A stretch of 64,000 nucleotides of DNA. Source: Pisaster brevispinus (lineage: Eukaryota; Echinodermata; Asteroidea; Forcipulatida; Asteriidae). Position 1 is the stretch's first letter. Every line of letters begins with the position of its first letter. Under the pieces are notes generated by a model. That model had not been told where the DNA came from, did no database searches, and saw nothing but the letters and a program-made list of their open reading frames with translations. Of this stretch, positions 1-10,891 are shown in pieces. A program made the translations under genes and the position numbers. Where the stretch lies: NCBI GenBank assembly GCA_023634235.1, contig JAMKCF010000016.1, positions 7,229,866 through 7,293,865 on the forward strand, read 5' to 3'.

Positions 1-82
1 AACTCACTATCCCCAAGAAAATAATGAAGAACACTGAAATGTGACTTCATAAATTTTCTATTTGGAGATTACCGGGACCTGG

Positions 83-506
83 GGTCGATTTCACAAAGAT
101 AGTCCTAACTTAGGACTATTCATAGGAATTATTAAAAACTTAAGGCTAGTCCTAAGTTAGGATGAGTAACTCGTCCTAACTCGACATAAGACTATAGTCT
201 TAACTCTTTGTGAAATCCACCCCTGGTGTCAATTTCACAAAGATAGTCCTAACTTAGGACTAGTCATAGGAATTATTAAAAACTTAAGGCTAGTCCTAAG
301 TTAGGATGAGTAACTCGTCCTAACTCGAGATAAGACTAGTCTTAACTCTTTGTGAAATCCACCCCTGGGGTCGATTTCACAAAACCCTTCCTAACTTAGG
401 ACTAGTCCTAGGCAATGCTAGGAGATAGGACTAGTCCTAAGTTAAGACCAGTTACTGGTCCTAACTTCAGATAAGACTAGTCTTATCTCTTTGTGAAATC
501 GACCCC
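83..506. mobile_element. Three tandem copies of a MITE-like TIR element (about 140 bp each)
   Basis: Each copy begins GGTCGATTTCACAAA (or GGTGTCAATTTCAC) and ends with its inverse TTTGTGAAATCGACC (or ...ATCCACC). Copies start near 83, 225 and 367 and are separated by CCTGG/CCCTGG. Between the TIRs are nested palindromic TCCTAAcTTAGGAcTAGTCC motifs. Copies 1 and 2 are nearly identical and copy 3 is diverged. No coding capacity. Related single copies occur near 60.6 kb and 52.2 kb. Confidence 0.85.
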
Positions 507-1049
507 TGGTTGCCTGTAAATTGCCATGTATGACATGGCCAATTAGTGCTCATGTGAAACCGAGCCCTGGCTCTTTCTTTTTTTTTACATACAAAATAGT
601 CACACGTGTTATACATTACAAATACTGTCACTTTAGGGAACAAGATTAAGTTCATAAGAAAGAAGTGTAGCAATACCTCAGCTGATCAACAAGTTGGCAA
701 ACAAACAAAAAACATGTAGGAAGAATACTTCTTGAGGATATGGTGTAGTTAAAGAGACATCTTCATCTAATCCCACTTCATATTAATAAGTGATAATTTC
801 ACAAGTGTTTTGCTGATTCTAGATAAATCTGAGGAAATGATGACATATTGAGTTTGTCATCAATATAATGCGAGGTTCTCAATAGTAATTAGCCGACCAC
901 GCGCCTGGTGTATATCATTTACAGTCAAAGCATTAAAGTGATGGCAAGAAACACAATAAAAGGGACCACCTTGATCTGTCACCTTACCAGGTTTTTTTCC
1001 TCAGTGGTTGTTGTTTTAGTTTTGTAAGTACACTCTAAAAAAGAGCTAG
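506..1049. other. Intergenic stretch, nothing recognised
   Basis: AT-rich non-coding DNA. The first about 30 nt after the MITE array (TTGCCTGTAAATTG...) belong to a repeat also present near 35.2 kb. I see no exon, RNA gene or element in the rest. Confidence 0.5.
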
Positions 1050-1340
1050 GTCAGATTGTATAGAGGGAAGAGTGAAGTTTTAGAGAAAGAGGTAATTTTT
1101 CACAACCAAAATTCGAATCTGAGAAAAGCGTCAGGCATGAAGCCTACCGCAGGCAACTGAAACCACACACATCTATGCAACAAGGGTGTTTTTTTTCTTT
1201 CTTCATTTCATTGTTTTCTTGCAACTTTGATTACAAATTGAGCCCAAATTTGTACAGGTTTGTTATTTTATGCATATGTTGAGATAAACGAAACGAGGAG
1301 ACTGGTTTTGACAATTACCAAAAGCGTTTTTTGCCGTTTT
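1050..1340. repeat. Dispersed echinoderm-type repeat copy
   Basis: It contains the ordered blocks TAGAGAAAGAGGTAATTTTT, CAACAAGGGTGTTTT, ATTGAGCCCAAATTTGTACA, GGTTTGTTATTTTATGCATA and TTTGACAATTACCAAAAG. The same blocks recur, diverged and in either orientation, near 14.1, 22.8, 50.7, 53.5 and 56.6 kb. I recognise the block order from abundant sea star and sea cucumber repeats; this is memory, not a search. Confidence 0.65.
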
Positions 1341-1872
1341 CTCATTAGATACTGACTGTGTTTAATTGAAACTTTCAGATGCAACTTTGGCCTGTAAGCC
1401 AGCTCTATAACGTTAAAAAAAAAAAAAAAATTAATACCCTGCCTTTAAGTTTCTTAAAAAAAAAAAAAAAAATAGGAATGGAAGTTCTATTTTAAAGACT
1501 GTAGAAGAAGTCAGTAAACGCAACCAAACATCCTGAGATGCTTGTCCTGTTCTAACATCACTTTGAGGAAACTTGAGACATGTTAGAAATAATGCAGAGA
1601 CTGGAAAAGGTCATGGACCGGAAATCTCGTTCCATCACAGTTGGATCGAATTATTTTGACGAACTTGTTAAGTTTCCACAAGTTGTCTCTTTTGGCAAGG
1701 CAACCGAATTGCACAAGTGGTGTGTTCTTACAATGGCGAGGTTAGAGGGTTCGAAGTAAAGCCTGTGGGTTTTTGTCCACAGTACGTGCTCGGGGAAAGC
1801 GACAACCTCGTTCCCTGACGGATCTCACCGCGCCATTTCTTTTTCTCATTACGCCCTGCTCGCTCAAATACG

Positions 1873-1997
1873 CCCCTGCGGTGCATTTTCGCGGTCGTAA
1901 CAAATACCTGCTTTGGTTTAATTGGCCATTGGTTAATCACTGGCCAACGACCGAAACAGTTATACTGGCGGTTACTGCCGCGAAAACGCACCCCTGG
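1873..1997. mobile_element. Foldback/MITE-like element of about 125 bp
   Basis: The left end CCCCTGCGGTGCATTTTCGC is the imperfect inverse of the right end GCGAAAACGCACCCCTGG. GCGGTCGTAA and TTACTGCCGC extend the pairing. The centre, TTGGCCATTGG...CACTGGCCAA, is also self-complementary, so the whole element can fold on itself. Overlapping ORFs on both strands arise from this symmetry and are not genes. Confidence 0.65.
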
Positions 1998-2276
1998 TAG
2001 TGGTTAATTTAAATGTGCTAGAACGCGCCCGCTATAGGTATGGTAACCCGCAAATTTGCAAGAGAAATCTACATGTTTATGCAGTTTAAGGTGACCGTGT
2101 AAAATCATGACCCATTGGAAGTGGATTGCGTCAAAAATACTTGCATTTTGACACGGGCGTACAAAGCGCCCTAATCACCACAAAACAAGCACTGGAAAGT
2201 TTTGACTTTGCAGAGCGGGCACTTTTGGCTGGCCAATTAGCGTTGTTCTTCAGCACTTTCCTTCCGAAAGGGTTGG

Positions 2277-2372
2277 TGACGAGAGATCGATACGGCGTGC
2301 TGCCCATGGTACCGTAACGAGGCTGTGACGAGAGGTAACGATAAAGGCGCGCTGCCCATTCGTAGCGAAGCT
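2277..2372. repeat. Two-copy tandem repeat of about 48 bp
   Basis: The unit begins GTGACGAGAG and contains CG-rich GGCGTGCTGCCCAT or GGCGCGCTGCCCAT and GTAACGAGGCT or GTAGCGAAGCT. The two units are clearly related but diverged. The region is more GC-rich than its surroundings. Confidence 0.55.
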
Positions 2373-2724
2373 GGGAAAGCGTAAGTATGTAATGATCAAT
2401 GACCTTTAATGCAAATGACAGCATTTGAATAGGGCGCCCTCTTACCTAGAGGTCAAGAGGTCAAGAGAAGGTTGGTCGTTGGCCCATCGTATGCGCGCGC
2501 ATACATAGTATGCGTTTTACATTGTTGTGTCATCGTTTTACCTCTAAAATGGGGGCACGATGACGTCAATGCATAACAAGTATTCTTTATCCCGTGCAAA
2601 TGTAATTATTACATCTGTTAAAACCGAATTAAAAAACCAAGACAAAACATAAATCGTTACGGTATGCGGTGTCCACCAATATGGTGAAGCTGTCATTACA
2701 AGTTCTTGGTTTAATGGTGTGTCT

Positions 2725-2965
2725 ATTGAAAACAAGATGACGTGTATATCGGATGTGTGTTGATGATGTGTAATGTACATTGAAAACAAGATGGCGTGTT
2801 TATTGAAAGTGTGTTTATGATGCGTTTATTGAAAACAAAATGCCGTGTATATTGGATGTGCGTTGATGATGTGTACAAATGTATATTGAAAACAAGATGG
2901 CGTGTTTATTGAATGTGTGTTGGTGATGTGTCTATTGAAAACAAGATGGCGCGTTTATTTTTTAT
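2725..2965. repeat. Minisatellite with alternating unit lengths (54-49-57-49)
   Basis: ATTGAAAACAAGATG starts at 2725, 2779, 2828, 2885 and 2934. Units 1 and 3 carry CGTGTATATyGGATGTG and a longer spacer; units 2 and 4 carry GGCGTGTTTATTGAAwGTG. The array therefore repeats as a dimer of about 103-106 bp and ends in a partial fifth unit. An earlier copy of the ATGGTGTG-type sequence may extend it leftwards. Confidence 0.75.
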
Positions 2966-2999
2966 TTTACAAAAACCTGCAGTGTGCTGTAAGTAGTGT

Positions 3000-4470
3000 G
3001 TAGTAATTAAACAACATCAAAATTGCCTCTGGAAATACAACCAGCAAAACTTACGGTCTGCCATTTTGTGGAGTCAATAATTTTGTTCTACAAAATAGCG
3101 TACAGTGTTCTGTCATTAGAAAAAAAGCAGAAAAAAATATTTTTACGTGAATCATTGTATTCTACTTTTAAAATATATTATTTCCAACTATATACATGTA
3201 TTGGTTTAAATACAAACACTTTTTATAGCCCAAAGCGCCCAAATCCGAAGGCAACGTGCCCCTTTGATTAGCTTTTAAAACACAGCAACACTGGTTAAAA
3301 CTGGGATTGAACTCTTTATAGTTGAGAGCTCGATCCGACGGAAGCGACGTTTATTGGTTGTCACGTAAAACTCAACAAATTGAAGTCATCCATGTTGGGT
3401 CCTGAAATAGCCCATATTCCAGTTGAGTCATACCGGAGTGCCGGAACTCTCTACACTCCGAACAGCATGCGTAGATCGTGATCCGTGTGACTTCCAGCAA
3501 CCAATGCCCGCTATATTTGGTTCCTGAAAATTGGAACCAGTCTGTCCTGTGGCCACATCTTATTAAAGATACATGGATATCTATTTAAAGGTGCAACCAC
3601 CGGTAATTTATTCAAATTGGAATTGGTACACCACTCCGATCCAGTTTCTTTTAAAGATAACGTAGAACACCAATAATAGAACGTCGTGGCTATCTTTGGT
3701 CTGGTTCCTGTACTTACACAATGACGTTGGCAGTTTTAATCCTCTGTTATTCAAAGAGGGGCTTCAAGGTCAAATTCAAATATGTGATGTATACTCATTT
3801 TCCCATAAATAGACTCCTCATACAAATGGGCCAAGTCTCTAACTTCACGTTAAAAATGGTGTTAATTGCCATTGCATTCGATACCCTTCCATAGTGCAAA
3901 TTTTTTTCAACATCCTAAAACATCCGATGACACCATTCTGGTAAAAAAAAGGGTCTGTACATTTTTGTTCGGGGATGTTTTGGATCATTCCTGACTTTCG
4001 ATTTTATTCAATCATAACGGGCTTGAATTTGACATTACTTTTTGACGGGCGAAAAATTACTCCTTGGAATGTAAAGACCCATTTGTTGTTGAATTTTCAA
4101 TGACGTCACATGTTTCAAATTTCGCTCTGAAAAAGTCGGGAATAAACCAACATCATCGCACATGATTTACTTCTAGGCAGCCATTGCTTTGCTTTAATGT
4201 GTGTGTTATAACAACGCGTACTTTCTCTCCATGACAAAATGTATAAGTATCTTCGCTGAATACAAAGGGGGTGGGGGCGGTTCTTAGCGGGGAATCATAC
4301 GACCTTTGACATGGTTAATTTGAAACGTGGCCGCGTGTGCCAATTTGTATTCTATTTTTTGGGGAGCTTTTTTATTCCGAGTCGCGACAGCTTGCAATAA
4401 GAAGCCATTTTCGGTATAAAAATATTTAAAAAAAGAGACGAAGGTAAGAAATATAAATATAGAAATTCAA
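3000..4470. other. Intergenic stretch, nothing recognised
   Basis: AT-rich DNA without a supported exon. It contains a CRE consensus TGACGTCA near 4094. Short ORFs here are uninformative. Confidence 0.4.
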
Positions 4471-4770
4471 AAAGCGTGGACACACGGGGTGTCGTACTAG
4501 ACTGTACATTGGGTTTTGCAACGACCACGCCCCACGTGGAGCAGACGATAACCCCCAAAAATTGTCCATACCTTAACACACTACCTCCCCGTGTACAGAA
4601 GTGTCCCCTCCTAACATCCTATACAAAATTCCTGATATTCGTGTCACAGAATGAAGACATAATGGGTGGGGGGGGGGGGGTAAACACCATGCCCCCATAT
4701 CGAGCACTAAATGTGTGCTACATTCGGACCGAAAATGGCGTCCTACAACCACGTGACTAAAGAAAAATGG
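4470..4770 (-). repeat. Dispersed repeat; related copy on the opposite strand near 53 kb
   Basis: The minus strand reads CCTCACGTGGTT-type sequence followed by GGACGCCATTTTCGG and GTAGCACAC. The same ordered motifs (GTCACGTGGTTTATGGACGC, CATTTTCGGTTCAAATGTAG) occur on the plus strand at about 52,985-53,045. A G-run of 12 lies within it (about 4669-4680). Confidence 0.5.
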
Positions 4771-5126
4771 TCCCTCCGTGTCGCAACTCTTTCGATACAC
4801 GACTCTGCTTGTTTGTTTGTTTTTAATGTGGTTTCTTTCTCGTGAATCCGACCTTATTATGCAAAAGATTGACTATCAAGAAAACATAAACATAGAATAG
4901 TAAACACAACAAATTAACAAGTCACTCATATTTTTTTTTCGCCTTGTACTCTGTAATTTTATTCCATTCAAAAAGGACCCATCATTATTCACTTAAACAG
5001 CGGTTACAAAAGGCACTACAACTTGTGGTGAAAGCACGCAGTGATACGGCACGTCACAACTTTCCGTGAGGAGGAAAAACCGCAAACAAATCAGCCAAAA
5101 GACGTCATATAATTATACTATCAATA

Positions 5127-5732
5127 ATGGACACCGATTGGACAATACAGCCAATATTCAAATCAGCACTTAATAGGGCAATACGTGGCTTCTTAATTAG
5201 TTTTAACGAGGGGATCACAAGGCGTTTGTTACCGTTTTTAACTCTTTTTTTTAATAATACAATTAACCATGTACACATTTACAGCCGTCGGGTTACAAAC
5301 AAAATTGGTTCTGACTTGTTTATTGCCAGTGCCAGCACCGGCTTCAAGCTTGTAACAATGGTAACTTATTTTCTTTTAACAATCAACAAAACGAAACAAC
5401 ACCAAACTTCTATTTGTTTCACTGTTAAACGTCACAATATCTACTATAATACAAAGGAGTTAACCAAACCGACAGGAAAAAATAACAACACAAATCTACC
5501 AGTGGACAATTTTTACTACATTTTCTTTTTGTACAAACGAAAGCCGAAAAAAATATGGTATCATCTTAAACAGTCTCGCTGTGATGTCTTTATACAAATG
5601 TGGAAAAGTTATAAGTCAATTCTCAGAAGAAAATATACCTTGAATTCAGCAGTGTATAAACCAGTTGTAAAAAATATCGACTTTCAAAATACCATCGTTT
5701 ACCTTCGCTCTAGACGGAAGCAATTCTTATAA
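5127..5732 (+). CDS. Orphan 201-codon ORF, function unknown, may be spurious
   Basis: This is one of the longest ORFs in the window outside low-complexity DNA: ATG at 5127, TAA at 5730. The translation is rich in Asn, Lys, Ile, Thr and Phe, as expected from AT-rich sequence. I see no domain, signal peptide or repeat. A hydrophobic stretch falls around residues 35-45 and a basic C-terminal third includes RRKYTLN and RSRRKQF. No promoter or splice evidence accompanies it. A chance ORF is at least as likely as a lineage-specific intronless gene or retro-derived remnant. Confidence 0.15.
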   Translation: MDTDWTIQPIFKSALNRAIRGFLISFNEGITRRLLPFLTLFFNNTINHVHIYSRRVTNKIGSDLFIASASTGFKLVTMVTYFLLTINKTKQHQTSICFTVKRHNIYYNTKELTKPTGKNNNTNLPVDNFYYIFFLYKRKPKKIWYHLKQSRCDVFIQMWKSYKSILRRKYTLNSAVYKPVVKNIDFQNTIVYLRSRRKQFL

Positions 5733-5856
5733 TATTAGTTTTACAAGATTCTGTATACAGTAGGCTACAGGGAACCTGCCCAGTAAAAAGCAGCTGGAAG
5801 AAAAAGATTGTAGTCTAGAAAATGATTCTCATGCCCCAACTGGATCAAAGATAGAG

Positions 5857-6085
5857 GGCTCAACTTCACATCTCTGCTTACCGCCAAATTCTGCACTTAC
5901 GATCACTATTGTAAGCCCCCAATTGCTGCGCTAGCTGTGTTAACGTACGTGGAGTACGAACCCGCACAAGCAAAAATTCCCCGATAACCCGTGAAATATG
6001 CTTGACGTTTAAGCGCGGAATTCCCTGCTTCCGTTAAGCACAGATAATTTGCCTAAGGTAAAGCAGAGCCATGAAATTGGGCACA
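5857..6085. mobile_element. MITE-like element with GCCCAATTTCATGGCTCTGC-type ends
   Basis: The left end GGCTCAACTTCACATCTCTG, continuing CTTACC, is the diverged inverse of the right end GGTAAAGCAGAGCCATGAAA, continuing TTGGGC. The internal motif AAGCGCGGAATTCCCTGCTT recurs at about 43,617-43,636 in the related copy. No coding capacity. Confidence 0.6.
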
Positions 6086-9000
6086 GGAGAGAGGGAGCAT
6101 CGCACAAACTACTTTGGGGGTAGCTTGTACTTCCTTGTTTCTTGTTTGCATAGTGTTGGGCGTGGCTTGAGCTACCCAACGCTCCCCTTCGTTGCTTTAT
6201 AGCATCGGAGATCAGTTTTGTGACTTGAAAATGACCGAGATCAAATCAGATGAGTGAAATTATTGATGGAGTTTTGACAGATCTCAGGGATGTGATAGGC
6301 TGTTGAGAAAAAAACCTGAACTCTGAGCGCAAAGAGCGAAAGCATGCGAGCTCGAAAACTTGCGAGCATGAAGCCCAATATTAACATTCATCTTTGGTTT
6401 TAAAAGCCCTACTCTGCAATCTGGGCGTTATTATATGGTTATATCTTCATTTTTTTTTATGAATTTGATCTTTAAATTTTTTTTATTTTATTTATTTTTT
6501 TTTTTTTTGGGGGGGAAACGGATTTTTTTTTTTTTGAGGGCAAAAAAACGGAATTCCGGTTAAAAACGGAGAAATCACATCCCTGCAGATCTACAACAGA
6601 GAGACAGTTTGCTCCGCACCTCTCAAAACCCCACCACGCCCCCTTTCCCCTGTTGGAGCCAATGAGTGCAATACTAAAGAGCGACATGTTTGATCAGTTC
6701 GAGTTAACAGTAGAAAAAGCTGCACATTTATACTCATCAAACCGTTTTTTGTTTTGTTTTTAGCAATTGTACAAAATGAGAAGATACCGTGGCAATTGGG
6801 GAGATAAATGTATTGTCATACTTAAGTAATGACTCCAAACGAATTGTGCAATTTCTATCTGAAGTACTGTAAGTACATGTACAGAGAGAGATTCGGCCGG
6901 TACCAGCTGCCACCTCGATACGTGGATGGGCTCGAGGTTCTTGATGAAAACACCGTGTAGCAGTTTTTTGCCGTTTTCTCAACGACTAAGTCATTCTGTT
7001 CAGATAAAACTGTCACCGGTGACTTTGATTGTATCTTTCTTTGTAACTTTGCCTATAAATCAGCATTACGTTGAAAATAATAATACATAATAACAATAGT
7101 CTCTGGCCCAAATTTTGAGTACAAGTGTTCGGAGGCTCGTTTTTATTATGAAACTGCACCGTGACTTGTTTTTTTAATTTGACAGTGTTCGGATCCGATT
7201 TGTGCGAAGCCAAGCATTATGTGAAACTCAGATAGCTTGTAACCTTTTCATCCCACATTTTTTCTTTAACCAGCATTCCGCCTGCGGTGAATTACCGCCA
7301 CTGAACACGTGGACATAACTCTCGTTATATATGGGATTTTATTTTGGTATTGCATGGACTTCGGAAACGTTCCATTTTGAAGTCGCCTGCAAAAATAAAA
7401 GTCACTTTCTAAAGGTTTATCTCTGAGAATAGCAATATTTCTCAGGTTAACTGATTTTGGCCCGCCAAAATACAGTTGTTTTCTTTAGAAAAAAAGGTTG
7501 TTATAAAAGACAAAGGAAAGCAAATATCTAGATGGAGGAATTGTCCGTGACTACAAAGAACCCGTGAAAATGTCATCACGTGTGCATGGTTATAACGGTC
7601 TGTGGGGTTCAAGAGTGTCACAGACCAACAAGTGATCATATCATATCAAATCAGTAGTTGTTCATCTAAAAAGCTAAGTACTAAATAAACTAGTCTTGAA
7701 CTATTTACAGAGGGGAAAAAAAACCTTTACAAATGGTTTTTATGTCACCCTGGCAAGAGCCATACCTTTCGGTGGTATAACTGCACAATCCAGGTTATTT
7801 AGATGTTATGTTAACATCCACAAACACACACACATTTGTCGACCCGGTAAATCGCGGACTTCTCTTTGTTCTCTCAATGTTTGAACCTTCAGCAACATCC
7901 CCATAGATACATGAAAGAAAAGCAGAGGCGCCCCCACTCGGTCAAAACACCTCGATACATTGTTACAGCCATCGCAGTTTCAACGTGTAGACAGGCACTC
8001 AAACTTGCGATTGTTCACCGTTGTGAGATCAGGCGAGAATGCACCGCCCATATTTTCAGCCTGCGTTTTGAATGTGGTCACGTGTACTCGTACCACCAGT
8101 TCAAAATGTTACTCTTAAAACAAAAACCCACTTTAGTCTGTGTTGTTATTGTTTCGAAATGAACAGACTACCAGTGAATAAGCTCTCCTACATTTTGTTT
8201 CATGTACCATTGAAATAATTGAAGTGGGTTGTTTTCTGTAAGCCACACGATATACTGTATTACAGTACTTTGCAAAAACATCTCATTACGGGACAATGGG
8301 TCCTCGAAAACTGAACCTTTGTTATCGCAGTCGTGTACAAAACCAATTAATGTTGCTTCATAAAGTTAAAGTCCAACAGCACAAAGGTAACAATATTAAG
8401 ATTGAACAGAGGAGGTGACCAGACTAAAGGTAATGTAGGACTGTGTGTGTGTGTCTGTAGGGACACCAGACGGGCAACATCAGAAAAAAACCAAAACCAG
8501 CAACTCGGCTTCTTCAATTTTCAATAAAAAATAATAGTAAAAATAGGAAAGACATAATTATACAAAATGCAATCACAAATATCATGCATTATGAGAAATC
8601 ATAAGGTAAAATAAATAAAATACTTTGAAGAACTGTTGTTTTCTCTTTTCTGTGATTGATTTCTAAGGTCAGTAAAATTACCTTCACAAAAATATAAACA
8701 GAGAGGAAAACAAAATGGCTTTCCAAGGAATGACTATGTTAAAAAGAGCACCAATAGTTTATGTTACCAGAGAATAAAATCACTTAGATTTCACTCAAAA
8801 ATCACCAAAAAATTAAAAAACAATAGTAACAAATTGAATTGAAGGGTATAAATTTACCCTTAAATGATTTTTTGGGGAAAAATAAAATAAATAAATAATA
8901 GCAATAATTAAAAAAGCTAATACTATATAAAAAAACTTTAGAAAAACTATTCAAGGCAAACCAATGCCTCGAAAAAGAGGCTCTCCAACAGAGAAAACAG

Positions 9001-9390
9001 TGTGTGCCTTTCAAATCGCATTCAATATCCATGGTGATTTGTATGCAGCAGTCAAGGAACCAGGCCTGCGGGTCAAGGGGTTTGACCAGTGGTATCCATC
9101 AATCAAGGTTCATGAAAGTTCATCTAACCCAGCGCAACCTCTTCCAGAAAGGGAAGCATTTGGTCAGTGGCGGATACAAAATAAAGTCACAGTTTAATGT
9201 CGACCAGTTTGAGACAAGCTTTTCAAGGAATGCAGAATATGCTGCCCAGAATTTTGTAAGCTCAAAATGTCTAAACAGATTTTCCAGAAAAATCTTTTTT
9301 TTCCAAAGGCGGAAAGTATGTATTGTCGTAGGCAGAGTAAATGAGCACATACCTTACAGTGAATACAAGGGTGAGAGTCATTGCTGACAA
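6086..9390. other. Intergenic, mostly featureless; short conserved-looking ORF near 8964
   Basis: No exon is supported. Poly-T/G-rich low complexity lies at about 6450-6540. An ATG ORF at 8964-9197 (+, 77 codons, MPRKRGSPTEKTVCAF...) has more balanced amino-acid usage than its neighbours but no domain I recognise. Confidence 0.35.
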
Positions 9391-9394
9391 TGAG

Positions 9395-9515
9395 GTCTGA
9401 AACTTGGATCCAATTTTGTAGGAGGTGAAATGATGGCATTTTCAACCTTTTGCTTACCCCTGGAGCTATAGATTGCAGGGAGCTTCTGGGAACAGTATCC
9501 TCAGCACCGAATCAG
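9395..9515 (+). repeat. Dispersed repeat, sister copy at 24,612-24,735
   Basis: Shared blocks in order: GTCTGAAAC / GTTCTGAAAC, GGATCCAA, TTTCAACCTTTTG, ACCCCTGGAGyTA, GGAGCTTCTGGGAACAGTAT / GGAGCTTTAGGAAACAGTAT. Both copies have the same orientation. Confidence 0.6.
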
Positions 9516-9819
9516 TTGATAAAAAATCAGCAATTTACTGTTACCAGGCAAACAGACAAAAGGCCTGAAATCAGATCAAAGTCTGAAATCAGAGATCTCA
9601 TCGCTGTGAATACTTAGGGCAAAACAAATTTGCAGGCAGTATTCCAGTACTTCCAATGTCACTCCCCACAGTTGCCGCCTTTCACTCGTTCACCACCACC
9701 AACCACCTCGCTGTGAAGTTTCTTCGTGAGAGAACTTCTCAAACTGGACCAATCCCTAATTTTCATCTACCAGCCACGGCGAAAAAAAACCACCAGTTAC
9801 AAAATTCTTCACCTTACCC

Positions 9820-10553
9820 TGGCAGAGTTTCGAGATGATCTTCTTTTATTTGGTAACAAAAAACACACACTTTGCTAAGAAAAGTCAGTGTAAAAAAAAT
9901 AGAACTGTAGTAGAAAAAAAAAAAAAAAAAACTTCCACCGTTTTCCCCAATTTTGTAAAGTGGTATCTTCCAATACCGCAATTGTGCTACATTTGTGCAA
10001 ATGTTTTTTCCGTCTTCAACACAAACAAATATGCACAAATTGGTATAGATACAGTTAAACATGTATAAACAAAATTGTGTCTTTACAAAAATACTGAACT
10101 CCTTATACATATTTCAAGTTATTATTTTTTTGTCATATCCAAAAATACAGAAGGTAATTATGGCAAGTTTGTAAACAAGTTTCCCATCAGGTCTTGTAAC
10201 ACTTCTCAGAAGACATCCAGTTACATGCGATCATCATTACACATCAAAAATATAGGACTAAGGGAACCTTGCCCCAGGCTTCCAAGCAGATTTTTTATGT
10301 CTGGACACACGGAATACTTGGTCAGGCAGCGCTCCACGCAAGTGACTGACGACAAACGACCGACAAAACACAAGAGCCACACTACCAAGGCCACAAAACA
10401 AACTTAGTCTCGTAACAGACCACAAGTAAGCACCACTCATCAGAGCAATTCGGGATAACCATTAGAGAAATTCAACGAGAAAAAAAAGAAAAAAAGTATA
10501 TCATTATCAAGGTTTACGTGGAATGGATATAAACGGTCGCACGATGGCGCCGT
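9820..10553 (-). other. Probable 3' UTR of the Ets gene
   Basis: This AT-rich stretch directly follows the TGA stop at 10554. The minus strand has an AATAAA hexamer at 9850-9845, which could give a cleavage site near 9820-9835 and a UTR of about 0.7 kb. Ets mRNAs often have longer 3' UTRs, so the real end may lie further left. No competing gene features are seen here. Confidence 0.4.
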
Positions 10554-10891
10554 TCAATCGTCGTCCCGTGCGGGATTGACGCCAACCATCTCGTGCAGCT
10601 CCTCCGGTGTGTAACCAAGGAGGCTCTGAAGATCGCAGACGAAACGGTAGACATAGCGTTTCCCTGCCGTCTTATGGATGATGTTCTTGTCGTAGTAGTA
10701 GCGTAGGCCCCGGCTGAGTTTCTCATAGTTCATCTTGGGCTTGTTCTTTCGTTTGCCCCATCGCCTGGCAACCTCGTCTGGGTCTGAGAGTTTGAACTCC
10801 CAGCCGTCGCCCGTCCAGCTGATGATGTGTTGACACGTTCTGTCTGTGAGAAGCTCAAGAAGGAACTGCCACAGTTGGATCGGACCACTCC
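10554..10891 (-). CDS. ets1/2: Final coding exon: complete ETS DNA-binding domain
   Basis: The acceptor is tttatccag|GG, and 2 bases complete the Gly codon begun at 13820. The exon encodes [14 protein letters not shown], then [57 protein letters not shown] and the C-terminal [16 protein letters not shown] helix segment, ending ...RDDD with TGA at 10554-10556. The two recognition-helix arginines that contact GGA bases in ETS proteins are present in LSRGLRYYY. The C terminus matches the short H4/H5 inhibitory tail of Ets1/Ets2. The ETS domain is uninterrupted here, whereas vertebrate ETS1 splits it between two exons. Confidence 0.97.

Noticed and set aside
1728..2000. Overlapping ORFs on both strands of 75-87 codons
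   Set aside because: They lie across a foldback element whose symmetry produces similar open frames on both strands.
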